NCBI RefSeq assembly: GCF_050389775.1 | Contig: NZ_CP177144.1 | Coordinates: 3,348,001 to 3,412,000, forward strand | Length of the DNA: 64,000 nucleotides | Reading direction: 5' to 3' | From: Marinibacterium sp050389775 | GTDB lineage: Bacteria > Pseudomonadota > Alphaproteobacteria > Rhodobacterales > Rhodobacteraceae | Shown here: one piece after another, positions 15,933-26,129 of the stretch | Position numbering within the stretch: the first letter of the stretch is position 1 | Layout of the letters: each line of letters opens with the position of its first letter | Program-made: the position numbers and the translations under genes | Notes under the pieces: model-generated | What the model was told of the DNA's origin: nothing | The model's input: the letters and a program-made list of their open reading frames with translations, nothing else | The model's database searches: none

Positions 15933-18311
15933 TCATTGAAACGCCCCTGGCCACAGTCGCGGTGATGCCCCGTTCCACAGCCTGTGACCGGAAAGCTCCT
16001 GCGCGGTGACGATGCGCAGCCCCTTTGGCCCGGGGATGACCGCAAGGCTGCCGGTGTCGCGCAGACGCCGGGCGTCGTAGATCTCGCATCCCTGCGCGTT
16101 GTGGGCCGATGACTTCCCCGTCGCGATAGCTTCCTGCGACGTCTCTCCCCTCGTGCCGCTACTCCTTGACCTCAGTCCGCCTGTGCCGCTCTTCTGCGAT
16201 GTTTCTCCCCTCGCGCCGCCACTACTTGCTCCCACTTCGCCCGTGCCGCTCTTCTGCGCCGTCACCCCACTCGCCCCGCTATTTGACGCCACCCCACTTT
16301 CCTCGACTTGCAACGTGGCCCCCGTCCACAACGCCGACCCGATCCCATTGCCCGTTTGCGCCGCTCCCCCTTCCGCATTGCCCGTCCCCGCCGTCTTGCC
16401 CGCCAGCACCGACAACGGCTCGGTCGAAATCACCAGGTCGCCCGCCTTGCAGCCACCGAATTGCCGCGCCGCGCGTTTGCCCGCCACATGGATCAGGGTC
16501 CCGCCCTCCAGCCCGATCCGCCGGATCAGTGCCGCCGGGTCGTCATCGGCCGGCCAGCGCGCCGCCGCCTGGGACTGGTCGGCCAAGTCGCCATCGTTCT
16601 CCAGCCAGATCCCCGCCACGAAGCCCGCCCCGCGCGGCCGGCTGAGCGCCCGGCCGCCTTCGGTCATCACCCCGACCAGCCCGCCGGTATCAGCGACCAG
16701 CACCGCCGGCCGCCCGGCGTCGGACCAGACCATCAGCGCCACGACCATCACCGGCACCCCGGCCCATCGCGCACGCCCCTGCCACAGGATGACCCACAGC
16801 GCCCCGAGGCTCAGCATCGGCAGCACCGCCGGCCCCGGGGCCACGACCGGCCGGCGCGCACCCTGCCAGGAGGACACCTCTCCGGCCACGGCCAGGATCC
16901 AGTCCAGCCCCAGCCCCATCACCTGCAATGCCGGCCCTTCCAACCCCAGCGGCGCCAGGATGGCCGCGACCACTGCCGCCGGCACGACGATCGTGCCCAT
17001 CACCGGCACCGACACCAGGTTGGCCACCAACCCATAGGGCGCCAGAGCGTTGAAATGCGCCGCCGCCACCGGCGCGGTGGCCAGCCCGGCCACGGCCGAG
17101 GACAGCACCACGCCCATCACCGGTCGTGCCCAGCCCGGCAACAGCCGGCTTTCCAACCCGCGCAGGCCCGTGAACACCGCCACCAGCGCCGTCGTCGCGG
17201 CAAAGGACATCTGGAATCCCGGGGACAACAGCGCCTCGGGCCGCAATGCCAGGACGATCAGCGCGGCCAGCGCCACCGCCCGCAAGGACAGCGCGCGCCG
17301 GTCGAACAGCACCGCGACCAGCGCCACGGCAACCATGATGAAGGCCCGTTCGGTGGCCACGTTGCCCCCCGACAGCGCCAGGTAGACCGCCGCCGCGGCC
17401 AGCGCGCCAAGTGCGGCCATCTTGCGGATCGGCCAGCGCAACGCCAGTCGCGGCACCAGCGCCAGGGCCAGGCGCAGCCCGGAAAACACCACCCCCGCCA
17501 GCAGCCCCATGTGCAGCCCCGAGATCGCCAGCAGATGGGCCAGGTTGGACGCCCGCAACGCCTCCAGCGCGGCCTGCCCGATGCCCGACCGATCGCCGGT
17601 GGTGACCGCCGCGGCAAAGCCGCCGGTCTCGCCCGGCAGCCGGGCGCGGATATGGGCGGACACGGCCATGCGCAGGGCAAAGATCCGCATGGCCAACCCC
17701 TCGGCATCGGGCGGCCCGGCGATCAGCACCGGCACGCGGGTATAGCCCACCGCGCCAAGGCGCTGAAACCAGACATGGCGGCGGAAATCGAACCCGCCCG
17801 GCTCGGCCGGCCCCTGGGGCGGCGACAGGTGGCCCGTGGTCATGACCCGCTGGCCCGGCCGCAGATCGGCCCCCGGCCCGTGCAGCGACAGCCGCACCCG
17901 CGCCGGCACGCGCGCCGGGTTCATGTCGCGCAGGACCACCCGGTCCAGCGTCATGCGCGGCGCGTCGGAGGCCGAGCGATCCAGCGCCACGATGCGCCCT
18001 TCGACCGGGCCGTAATAACGAAATTCGAGCCGGGGCGCGCCGACCTGGTGGGCCCGGTGGCCGGCCAGCCCGAAGCCCAGGGCGCAGAGCGCCAACCCGG
18101 TCAGCAACGGCGCCCAGGCCCCCGGCCAGCGCCAAGCCACACCCGCCAGAAGGACGAAGAGCCCGGCCGCGATCGCGTAGCAGATCGCGCCGGGCTCTGT
18201 CCGCAGCCCGAAATAGAGCCCTATTCCGGCCGCGACGCAAACCGGCGACCAGGGAAACAGAAAGCCCCGCTGTCCCCAAAGGGCCGTTTCTACCCGGACC
18301 AGTTCGCGCAT
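15933..18311 (-). CDS. comEC: ComEC/Rec2 family competence membrane protein with a repeat-bearing C-terminal insertion
   Basis: Predicted inner-membrane channel for uptake of single-stranded DNA in natural transformation. The 792 residues contain an N-terminal DUF4131-like part, then the polytopic competence domain with LLAISGLHMGLLAGVVF (about 250-266) and many membrane helices to about residue 540. The C-terminal soluble part is split. One half ends near residue 635 (GDLVISTEPL); the other resumes near 742 (CEIYDARRLRDTGSLAV). Between them lie about 105 residues rich in Ser, Gly, Thr and Ala with 20-residue repeats. The start is preceded by GAAGGGG. Confidence 0.88.
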   Translation of the reverse strand: MRELVRVETALWGQRGFLFPWSPVCVAAGIGLYFGLRTEPGAICYAIAAGLFVLLAGVAWRWPGAWAPLLTGLALCALGFGLAGHRAHQVGAPRLEFRYYGPVEGRIVALDRSASDAPRMTLDRVVLRDMNPARVPARVRLSLHGPGADLRPGQRVMTTGHLSPPQGPAEPGGFDFRRHVWFQRLGAVGYTRVPVLIAGPPDAEGLAMRIFALRMAVSAHIRARLPGETGGFAAAVTTGDRSGIGQAALEALRASNLAHLLAISGLHMGLLAGVVFSGLRLALALVPRLALRWPIRKMAALGALAAAAVYLALSGGNVATERAFIMVAVALVAVLFDRRALSLRAVALAALIVLALRPEALLSPGFQMSFAATTALVAVFTGLRGLESRLLPGWARPVMGVVLSSAVAGLATAPVAAAHFNALAPYGLVANLVSVPVMGTIVVPAAVVAAILAPLGLEGPALQVMGLGLDWILAVAGEVSSWQGARRPVVAPGPAVLPMLSLGALWVILWQGRARWAGVPVMVVALMVWSDAGRPAVLVADTGGLVGVMTEGGRALSRPRGAGFVAGIWLENDGDLADQSQAAARWPADDDPAALIRRIGLEGGTLIHVAGKRAARQFGGCKAGDLVISTEPLSVLAGKTAGTGNAEGGAAQTGNGIGSALWTGATLQVEESGVASNSGASGVTAQKSGTGEVGASSGGARGETSQKSGTGGLRSRSSGTRGETSQEAIATGKSSAHNAQGCEIYDARRLRDTGSLAVIPGPKGLRIVTAQELSGHRLWNGASPRLWPGAFQ
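16115..16300. repeat. 60-bp tandem repeat inside comEC
   Basis: Two clear units (16141-16200 and 16201-16260) are followed by a partial unit (16261 to about 16290) and preceded by a short partial one. Units share words such as CTCCCCTCG and GTGCCGCTCTTCTGCG. The period is 20 codons, so the comEC frame stays open through the array. In protein it gives repeated SGTG/GETSQ-like segments. Confidence 0.8.
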
Positions 18312-18389
18312 CTTGCCCCTTCATTGCGGGGTCGCTAGACAGGCTCAGATCCTACATTCGCTTGGTTAGCAAAAGGTAAACGCCTCCCC

Positions 18390-19802
18390 GTGACCGGCTC
18401 CGAGACTTCTCCCGTCATCACCCGCTTCGCGCCTTCGCCCACCGGCTTCCTGCATATCGGCGGCGCGCGAACCGCTTTGTTCAACTGGCTTTATGCCCGC
18501 GGCCGCGGCGGAAAATTCCTGCTGCGAATCGAGGACACCGACCGCGAACGGTCGACCCCCGAGGCAACGGCGGCCATCCTCCAGGGCATGGCCTGGCTGG
18601 GGCTCGACCACGACGGCGAGGTGGTCAGCCAGTTCGACGGCGCCGCGCGCCATGCCGAAGTGGCCCACCAGCTGCTGGCCGAGGGCAAGGCCTACAAGTG
18701 TTTTGCCACCCAGGACGAAATCGCGGCCTTCCGCGAGGCGGCCCGTGCCGAGGGCCGCTCGACGCTCTTCCGCTCGCCCTGGCGCGATGCCGACCCGGCC
18801 AGCCATCCCGACGCGCCTTTTGTCGTGCGGATCAAGGCCCCGCTGGAGGGCGAGACGGTCATCCGCGACCAGGTCCAGGGCGACGTGACGATCCGCAACG
18901 ACCAGCTCGACGACATGGTCCTGCTGCGCGCCGACGGCACTCCGGTCTACATGCTGGCCGTGGTGGTCGACGACCACGACATGGGCGTGACCCATGTGAT
19001 CCGGGGCGACGACCATCTCAACAATGCCGCGCGCCAGATGATGATCTATGACGCCATGGGCTGGGACGTCCCGGTCTGGGCGCATATCCCGCTGATCCAC
19101 GGGCCCGACGGCAAGAAATTGTCGAAACGTCACGGCGCGCTGGGGGCCCAGGAATACCAGGCCATGGGCTATCCGGCCGCCGGCATGCGCAATTACCTGG
19201 CCCGGCTGGGCTGGAGTCATGGCGATGACGAATTCTTTACGGATGCGCAGGCACAATCCTGGTTCGATTTCGACGGAATCGGCAAGAGCCCGGCCCGGTT
19301 CGACACCAAGAAACTGGAAAACCTCTGCGGCCAGCACATCGCCGTCAGCGATGATGCCGCGCTGCGGCAGGAAATCGAGGCTTACCTGGTCGCCGCCGGC
19401 CAGCCCGCCCTGGCTCCGGCCAAGGCAGAGGCGCTGGAAACGGCCATGTATTGCCTGAAGGATCGCGCGAAGACATTTCCCGATCTTCTTGAAAAGGCAC
19501 ACTTCGCGTTAACCGATCGCCCGATAGAACCCGAACCGAAAGCCGCCAAGGCCCTCGATTCTGTATCCCGTGGTATGCTGAGCGATTTGACGCCGCAGTT
19601 GCAAAATGCTAGCTGGTCCCGTGACACGCTGGAGGCCGTGCTCAATGGCTTCGCCGAGGCGCAAGGGATGAAGTTCGGCAAGCTGGCCGGACCGCTTCGG
19701 GCCGCGTTGGCCGGTCGGGCCGCAACGCCTTCGGTGTTCGACATGATGGTGCTCCTGGGACGTGAGGAAACGATCGCCCGGCTCACCGATGCGGCGGGCT
19801 AG
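18390..19802 (+). CDS. gltX: Glutamate--tRNA ligase
   Basis: Charges tRNA-Glu, and in many alphaproteobacteria also tRNA-Gln for later amidation. The 470 residues are full length for a class I synthetase. The HIGH-type motif is PSPTGFLHIGGARTALF (near 15-31) and the KMSKS-type motif is KKLSKRHGA (about 242). The start is GTG at 18390. It is divergent from comEC with only 78 bases between them. Alphaproteobacteria often carry two GluRS genes; whether a second exists lies outside this window. Confidence 0.95.
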   Translation: MTGSETSPVITRFAPSPTGFLHIGGARTALFNWLYARGRGGKFLLRIEDTDRERSTPEATAAILQGMAWLGLDHDGEVVSQFDGAARHAEVAHQLLAEGKAYKCFATQDEIAAFREAARAEGRSTLFRSPWRDADPASHPDAPFVVRIKAPLEGETVIRDQVQGDVTIRNDQLDDMVLLRADGTPVYMLAVVVDDHDMGVTHVIRGDDHLNNAARQMMIYDAMGWDVPVWAHIPLIHGPDGKKLSKRHGALGAQEYQAMGYPAAGMRNYLARLGWSHGDDEFFTDAQAQSWFDFDGIGKSPARFDTKKLENLCGQHIAVSDDAALRQEIEAYLVAAGQPALAPAKAEALETAMYCLKDRAKTFPDLLEKAHFALTDRPIEPEPKAAKALDSVSRGMLSDLTPQLQNASWSRDTLEAVLNGFAEAQGMKFGKLAGPLRAALAGRAATPSVFDMMVLLGREETIARLTDAAG

Positions 19803-19898
19803 GCCCCGCCCCATGCCATTCGGGCCTGCGCCTCGCCGCGCGGGCCCTGTTCCGAGCGGGACCATACCGGGCCCCGCCCCTGTTAGGAGGGAGTCCCA

Positions 19899-21194
<1,296 letters not shown>

Positions 21195-21217
21195 TCGCGG
21201 CGACATCCGAAGACACC

Positions 21218-21250
21218 AGCGCCCCGGACTCGGTTCCGGGGCGCTTTTTT
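21218..21250 (+). terminator. Rho-independent terminator of gltA
   Basis: Eleven-base-pair stem AGCGCCCCGGA with TCCGGGGCGCT, 6-nt loop, followed by TTTTTT, 24 nt after the gltA stop. Confidence 0.9.
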
Positions 21251-21283
21251 CTGCATTGTCGGTCCGGCGTCACCGGCGTGCCG

Positions 21284-21388
21284 GATATTTTCAAAGAGAA
21301 AGAAGCAGCAAGCGGCGCGCTCCTGCTTCTTTCTCTTTCCAAGTATTCCCGGGGGAGTCCTCCAACGGAGGACGGGGGCAGCGCCCCC
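21284..21388. repeat. Dispersed hairpin element, copy B, followed by two short hairpins
   Basis: AAAGAGAAAGAAGCAG (21293-21308) and CTGCTTCTTTCTCTTT (21323-21338) form a perfect 16-bp stem with a 14-nt loop; pairing weakly extends to 21284 and 21348. Two further hairpins follow: GTCCTCC/GGAGGAC (21357-21373) and GGGGGC/GCCCCC (21374-21388). The last abuts the stop codon of the minus-strand isomerase gene. The site lies between convergent genes. Confidence 0.75.
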
Positions 21389-22168
21389 TCAGCGACCTTC
21401 GAACCTGGCGGGCCGTTTCTCGAGAAAGGCCATCACGCCTTCCTGGAAATCGCGGGTCTTGCCACAGGCGCCCTGCAGCTGGGCCTCGACCGACAATTGC
21501 GCCTCAAGCGGGTTCTCGAAGCTCTGGCGCATGGCCGTCTTGACCGCCTTGAAGGCCTCGGTCGGGCCATTGGCCAGGTGGGCGGCGCGGGCCTGCCAAT
21601 GGGCTTCGAACCCGTCATCCTCGACCGCTTCCCAGATCAGGCCCCAGTCTTCGGCCTGCCGGGCCGGGATCTTTTCGGCAAAGAGCGCGGCGCCCATGGC
21701 CTTGGCCAGGCCGGCCTTGCGCGGCATGAACCAGGTGCCGCCGGCATCGGGCATCAGGCCGATCCGGGTGAAGGCCTGGAGGAAATAGGCGCTTTCGCTG
21801 GCGATCACCACGTCGGCCGCCAGGGCCAGGTTGGCCCCTGCACCCGCCGCCGGACCATTGACCGCCGAGATCGTCGGCACCGGGCTTTCGGTGATGGCCA
21901 GGATCAGCGGGCCATATTCCTCGCGCAGGGTGCGTTCGAGATCGGCATCGGCCGCATTGGCCCGGTCGCCCAGGTCCTGGCCCGAACAAAAGGCCTTGCC
22001 CGCGCCGGTCAGCACGATCGCCCGGGCGCCTTCGGCCGGGGCGGCCCGTACGGCATGGGTCAGCTCGGCCCGCATCTGGGCGGTCAAGGCGTTGTATTTC
22101 TCCGGCCGGTTCAGCGTGATCACCGCAACGGCGTCGCGGATGTCCAGCGTGATCGTCGTATAGTCCAT
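21389..22168 (-). CDS. Enoyl-CoA hydratase/isomerase family protein, PaaG-like
   Basis: Crotonase-fold enzyme of 259 residues acting on an acyl-CoA. Oxyanion-hole segments are KAFCSGQDLGD (about 58-68) and NGPAAGAGANLALAADVV (about 105-122), followed by GLMPDAGGTWFMPR. These resemble PaaG, the 1,2-epoxyphenylacetyl-CoA isomerase, more than a plain enoyl-CoA hydratase. No other phenylacetate genes lie nearby, so the specific role stays open. It follows ccmH on the same strand with 71 bases between. Confidence 0.8.
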   Translation of the reverse strand: MDYTTITLDIRDAVAVITLNRPEKYNALTAQMRAELTHAVRAAPAEGARAIVLTGAGKAFCSGQDLGDRANAADADLERTLREEYGPLILAITESPVPTISAVNGPAAGAGANLALAADVVIASESAYFLQAFTRIGLMPDAGGTWFMPRKAGLAKAMGAALFAEKIPARQAEDWGLIWEAVEDDGFEAHWQARAAHLANGPTEAFKAVKTAMRQSFENPLEAQLSVEAQLQGACGKTRDFQEGVMAFLEKRPARFEGR

Positions 22169-22239
22169 GGGGTTGGTCTCCGTCCCTGTCGCGGCGCATC
22201 GTGGGTTGCGCCGCCTCTCTTGGCCAGCAGAACGCCGCG

Positions 22240-22722
22240 TCAGCGGCCCTGGGCCTCGTCACTCTCCAGGATGGCCTTCAGCCGGGCCTGCTCGTCGGGG
22301 CTGAGCCCGGCCTCGGCCGTGGTCTCTGCCCGCGCACGCCCGCGCAGGAAGGCCAGCGCGGTGCCGGCGGCCAGGAGGAACATCAGCGGCCCCGCCGCCC
22401 AGAGCACCCAGTTGGCCCCGGTGGCCAGCGGGCGCAGCAGAACATATTCGCCGTAGCGGTCGGTGACAAAGGCCACGACCTCGGCGTCGCTGTCGCCGGC
22501 CACCAGCCGTTCGCGCACCAGCAGGCGCAGGTCGCGGGCCAGGTCCGCATTGGATTCGTCGATGCTCTCGTTGCGGCAGACCAGGCAGCGCAGGCCCTTG
22601 GAAATCTCGCGCGCCCGGGCTTCCAGCGCCGGGTCGGCCAGCACTTCGTCAGGCTGCACCGCCGCGGCGGGGATGGCCGCCAGCAGGGCCAGCGACAGGC
22701 AGATCCAGCGCAGCAGCCTCAT
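22240..22722 (-). CDS. ccmH: Cytochrome c-type biogenesis protein CcmH
   Basis: Membrane-anchored thioredoxin-like component that reduces apocytochrome c for haem attachment. The 160 residues have an N-terminal signal/anchor (about 5-21), the redox motif LRCLVCRN (Cys46, Cys49) and a second membrane helix at about 104-124. It overlaps ccmF by 4 nt. No CcmI follows. Confidence 0.94.
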   Translation of the reverse strand: MRLLRWICLSLALLAAIPAAAVQPDEVLADPALEARAREISKGLRCLVCRNESIDESNADLARDLRLLVRERLVAGDSDAEVVAFVTDRYGEYVLLRPLATGANWVLWAAGPLMFLLAAGTALAFLRGRARAETTAEAGLSPDEQARLKAILESDEAQGR

Positions 22723-24692
22723 TCCGCCGGCACTCCACCCGCAGTCCGGGCCTTGCGTGCCCCGGCGGCCACGCGGAACCGCCGGTCGCTCAGGCTGAGC
22801 ACCCCGCCCAGGGCCATGATCAGGCAGCCCGCCCAGATCCAGTTGGCAAAGGGCTTGATATAGGTGCGCATGGTCCAGCCGCCGTCGGCCTGGCGGTCGC
22901 CGATCACCACGTAGAGATCGCGCAGCACGCGGTAGTCGATCGCCGCTTCGGTCGTGGGCATCCTCGCGACGGTGTAATTGCGTTTCTCGGGATACAGCCG
23001 GGTCAGCTCGCGCCCCTTCACAAAGACATGCACCTCGCCGACGATCGACGCATAGTTCGGCCCGCGCTGGCTGGTGACATCATGCAGGATCATGTCATAG
23101 CGCCCGACGGTGAACGGCTCGCCCGGATAGGCCACGCGGATGTCTTCCTTCTGCCAGGCGACCAGCCCGCAGATGGCAAAGATCGTGATGCCCAGCCCGG
23201 CATGGGCCACGGCCTTGCCCCAATCGGCCCGGGCCACGCGCATCAGCCGGCCAAGCCGGTCGATCCCGCCGCGCCCCGTCCGCCGCCACAGGTCGATCAG
23301 CGCGCCGGCAAAGACCCAGACGCCCAGAACGACGCCCATCGGCCCGACCGCGCTTTCGCCCGTGGTCACGGCATAGGCCAGCCCGCCAAGCGCGACCGAC
23401 AGGCCCAGCACCGGCCAGAGCGGCTGCATCGTGCGCCGCAGGTTGCCGCGTTTCCAGGGCAGCATCGCCCCGACCGGCAGGATCACGGCCATGACGATGA
23501 CAAAGGGCGTGAAGGCGGTGTCGAAGAACGGCGGCCCGACCGACAGCTTGCGGTCAAAGGCCATCTCGGCCACGACCGGCCAGACCGTGCCGACAAAGAC
23601 CACAAGCGCGCTGACGGCCAGCAGGATGTTGTTGACGACCAGCGCACTTTCCCGGCTGACCATGCCAAAGACGCCCTTGGCCTCCATGGCCTGGGCGCGC
23701 ACGGCGAAAAGGGTCAGCGCCCCGCCGGTGAAGGCGGCCAGGATCATCAGGATGAAAATCCCGCGCTCGGGATCGTTGGCAAAGGCATGCACCGAGGTGA
23801 TGATGCCCGACCGCACGATGAAGGTGCCGATCAGCGAAAAGCCGAAGGCCAGGATGGCCAGCAGGATCGTCCAGCTCTTCAGCGCCTCGCGCTTTTCGAC
23901 GACGATGGCCGAATGCAGCAGGGCCGCGGCAAAGAGCCAGGGCATGAAGGACGCGTTTTCCACCGGATCCCAGAACCAGAACCCGCCCCAGCCCAGCTCG
24001 TAATAGGCCCACCAGGACCCCAGCGCGATGCCGATGGTCAGAAAGACCCAGGCCGCCAGCGTCCAGGGCCGCACCCAGCGCGCCCAGGCCGCATCGACCC
24101 GGCCTTCGATCAGCGCGGCGACGGCAAAGGAGAAGGACATCGAAAGCCCGACATAGCCCAGGTAGAGAAACGGCGGATGGAAGGCCAGGCCCGGGTCCTG
24201 CAGCAACGGGTTCAGGTCCTGCCCGTCAAAGGGCGGCACGGCCATGCGCAGGAACGGGTTCGACGTGAACAGGATAAAGGCGAAAAAGGCCACGGCAATG
24301 GCCGATTGCACGGCCAGCACCCGCGCCCGCAGCGTCGGCGGCAGGTTGCCCCCGAACCAGGCGGCCATCGCGCCGAACAGCGTCAGGATCAGCACCCAGA
24401 GCAGCATCGACCCTTCGTGGTTCCCCCAGGTCCCGCTGATCTTGTAGAGCATCGGCTTGGCCGAATGCGAATTCAGCACCACCAGCTGCAACGAAAAATC
24501 CGAGGTCACGAAGGCCCAGGTCAGCGCGCCGAAACTGGCGGCTGTCAGGAGGAATTGCGCGGTGGCCGCGGGCTCGGCCACGGCCATCCAGCCGGGCCAG
24601 CGCCGGGCCGCCCCGATCAACGGGACAACGGCCTGCACGATGGCGACCAGGAAGGCGAGCACGAGGGCGAAATGGCCGAGTTCTGTGATCAT
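22719..24692 (-). CDS. ccmF: Cytochrome c haem lyase subunit CcmF
   Basis: Polytopic inner-membrane protein that takes haem from CcmE and ligates it to apocytochrome c together with CcmH. The 657 residues have the family length. The tryptophan-rich haem-handling motif appears as ELGWGGFWFWDPVENASFMP (about 230-250). I start it at the ATG at 24690-24692 (MITELGHF); the open frame to 24728 adds 12 doubtful residues. Upstream is the holin gene, 96 bases away, not ccmE. Confidence 0.95.
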   Translation of the reverse strand: MITELGHFALVLAFLVAIVQAVVPLIGAARRWPGWMAVAEPAATAQFLLTAASFGALTWAFVTSDFSLQLVVLNSHSAKPMLYKISGTWGNHEGSMLLWVLILTLFGAMAAWFGGNLPPTLRARVLAVQSAIAVAFFAFILFTSNPFLRMAVPPFDGQDLNPLLQDPGLAFHPPFLYLGYVGLSMSFSFAVAALIEGRVDAAWARWVRPWTLAAWVFLTIGIALGSWWAYYELGWGGFWFWDPVENASFMPWLFAAALLHSAIVVEKREALKSWTILLAILAFGFSLIGTFIVRSGIITSVHAFANDPERGIFILMILAAFTGGALTLFAVRAQAMEAKGVFGMVSRESALVVNNILLAVSALVVFVGTVWPVVAEMAFDRKLSVGPPFFDTAFTPFVIVMAVILPVGAMLPWKRGNLRRTMQPLWPVLGLSVALGGLAYAVTTGESAVGPMGVVLGVWVFAGALIDLWRRTGRGGIDRLGRLMRVARADWGKAVAHAGLGITIFAICGLVAWQKEDIRVAYPGEPFTVGRYDMILHDVTSQRGPNYASIVGEVHVFVKGRELTRLYPEKRNYTVARMPTTEAAIDYRVLRDLYVVIGDRQADGGWTMRTYIKPFANWIWAGCLIMALGGVLSLSDRRFRVAAGARKARTAGGVPAE

Positions 24693-24788
24693 GCCCTCAG
24701 GTATAGATCCGCGCCCGGGCGCCGCCAATCGCTTTCCGCCCGCCCCGCCCTGCGCAGATGGTCACGCCTGCGTCAGGGCGGGGCCGCG

Positions 24789-25373
24789 TCAGGCCGCCTG
24801 CGCCCGCCCGGCCTTCCAGGCCTCCAGCGCCGGGTTCTCGCCCCCGGCCACGACGCTCAGCGCCAGCCCGGCATCGGGCCCGGTATCAGCCGCCCCCGGC
24901 GTATCGGCCCGCATCTCGCGCAGCGCGGCGACGTTCTGCATCACCTCCGGCACCCGGCTCATCGTCTGGGCAATCTCGCGCTGAAAGGTCTGTGCCTTGG
25001 CCTGGTGACGCGCCCCGAAGTAAAAGGACACGATCACGCCCAACAGCCACCACAGCGGCTCGGGCACCAGGGCAATGCCCTGCATCCGCTCGGCAAACCA
25101 CAGCGGATCGACCATGGCCGACACGAAAAGCCCCAATGTTCCCAAGGCCATGGCCGGCCGGGGCACGCGGTTGATCCCGTCCATCACCGCGTCGAACCGG
25201 CTGCGCCGGCCGGGCAGGAACTCGGCCGCTATCTGGGCCATGGCCTGGCCCTGCACCGCGCTTGCCCGCATCGCCCCCTTGTCGGAATTCTCGCGAAACA
25301 GTTCGACCGTCTCGGCCACCACGTTGCGCCCACCGCCAAAGACCAGCCCCATCGCTCCCTCGATCAGCCCCAT
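24789..25373 (-). CDS. Holin family protein, gene-transfer-agent type (3TM)
   Basis: Small membrane protein of 194 residues resembling the GTA-type 3TM holin family. Two clear membrane segments are AMALGTLGLFVSAMVDPLWF (about 73-93) and PLWWLLGVIVSFYFGA (about 104-120). The N-terminal amphipathic part GAMGLVFGGG may supply a third. It overlaps the upstream endolysin gene by 10 bases, so the two form a coupled pair. In Rhodobacter capsulatus a holin/endolysin pair outside the main cluster releases gene transfer agent particles; that role here is inferred. Confidence 0.75.
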   Translation of the reverse strand: MGLIEGAMGLVFGGGRNVVAETVELFRENSDKGAMRASAVQGQAMAQIAAEFLPGRRSRFDAVMDGINRVPRPAMALGTLGLFVSAMVDPLWFAERMQGIALVPEPLWWLLGVIVSFYFGARHQAKAQTFQREIAQTMSRVPEVMQNVAALREMRADTPGAADTGPDAGLALSVVAGGENPALEAWKAGRAQAA

Positions 25374-25975
25374 GCCGCAACCCTCGCCTCGAATTCCGCG
25401 CCGCTCAGGTGCCAGGCCGGCGACAGGAACTCCTCGGCCCGCCGGATCCAGCCGCCCTTGCCGCCCGCCCTTGTGCGCGCGTACTTGCGGCTGGCCGGGC
25501 GCTGGTCGGCCAGACGAAAGTAGTAGTTCCGCCGGGCCACCCCATAGGCGTCACGCAGGGCCAGCGGATCGGGACGCGCGGCATCCTCGGCCGCCCCGAT
25601 CGTCTGCGGCCCGATTGCCCCGTCGACGGCCACCGCATAGCCCATCTCCCGCAGTAGCCGCTGCAGGATCTTCACCGCGTTGGCCCCGGCATTCACATAC
25701 ATGTCGAACACGCTGGCCTGGATCTCGGCGGGTAGCTCGGCAATCCGCGGCCGCTGGTAATAATGCCGGATGAAGATATCCACCGCCTGCCCCCGGCTCA
25801 GCGCCCGCACATCCTCTTCGCTGACCCGCCCGTCCCCGGTCAGGTCCAGCCCCAGCCCCCGCATCGTGTGAATGGTCACCCCGTGGTTCGTCGCCCCGCC
25901 CGGGTCATCGGGGTCGTTGACGAAACCGCCTTCGCGGGCAACGATCTCTTCGGCTATCTCGCGCACTGTCTGCAT
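25364..25975 (-). CDS. Holin-associated N-acetylmuramidase (glycoside hydrolase family 108 endolysin)
   Basis: Peptidoglycan-cleaving endolysin of 203 residues. The GH108 catalytic segment is near the N terminus: EEIVAREGGFVNDPDDPGG (about 9-27), with the glutamate of REGG as likely acid, followed by ATNHGVT. A PG_binding_3-like domain follows, with MGYAVAVDGAIGPQTIGA (about 110-127). No signal peptide is seen, which fits release through the holin. It lies between ccmE and the holin gene. Promoter signals upstream are not clear; only a single TTAA half site is visible. Confidence 0.85.
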   Translation of the reverse strand: MQTVREIAEEIVAREGGFVNDPDDPGGATNHGVTIHTMRGLGLDLTGDGRVSEEDVRALSRGQAVDIFIRHYYQRPRIAELPAEIQASVFDMYVNAGANAVKILQRLLREMGYAVAVDGAIGPQTIGAAEDAARPDPLALRDAYGVARRNYYFRLADQRPASRKYARTRAGGKGGWIRRAEEFLSPAWHLSGAEFEARVAAWG

Positions 25976-26058
25976 GGCCGCCTCTCCGCGTCAAAACCGC
26001 AAAGACCCTGCCACCGCAAAGCTTAACGCCCCGCGCCGCCGGCGTACGTTGCGCCGCG

Positions 26059-26089
26059 CTCCTGCTTCTTTCTCTTCTTAAATATCCGG
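26059..26089. repeat. Dispersed pyrimidine-rich element, copy C (single arm)
   Basis: Contains CTGCTTCTTTCTCTT followed by CTTAAATATCC, matching the right arms of copies B and D. No clear left arm is present. It lies between the ccmE stop and the endolysin start. Confidence 0.55.
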
Positions 26090-26129
26090 CGCGCCGGTCC
26101 CGCCCGCGCGCCGCTTCAGAACGGGGCGC

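Noticed and set aside
25976..26129. CtrA binding site upstream of the endolysin gene
   Set aside because: Only isolated TTAA half sites are present (about 26023 and 26078), not TTAA-N7-TTAA.
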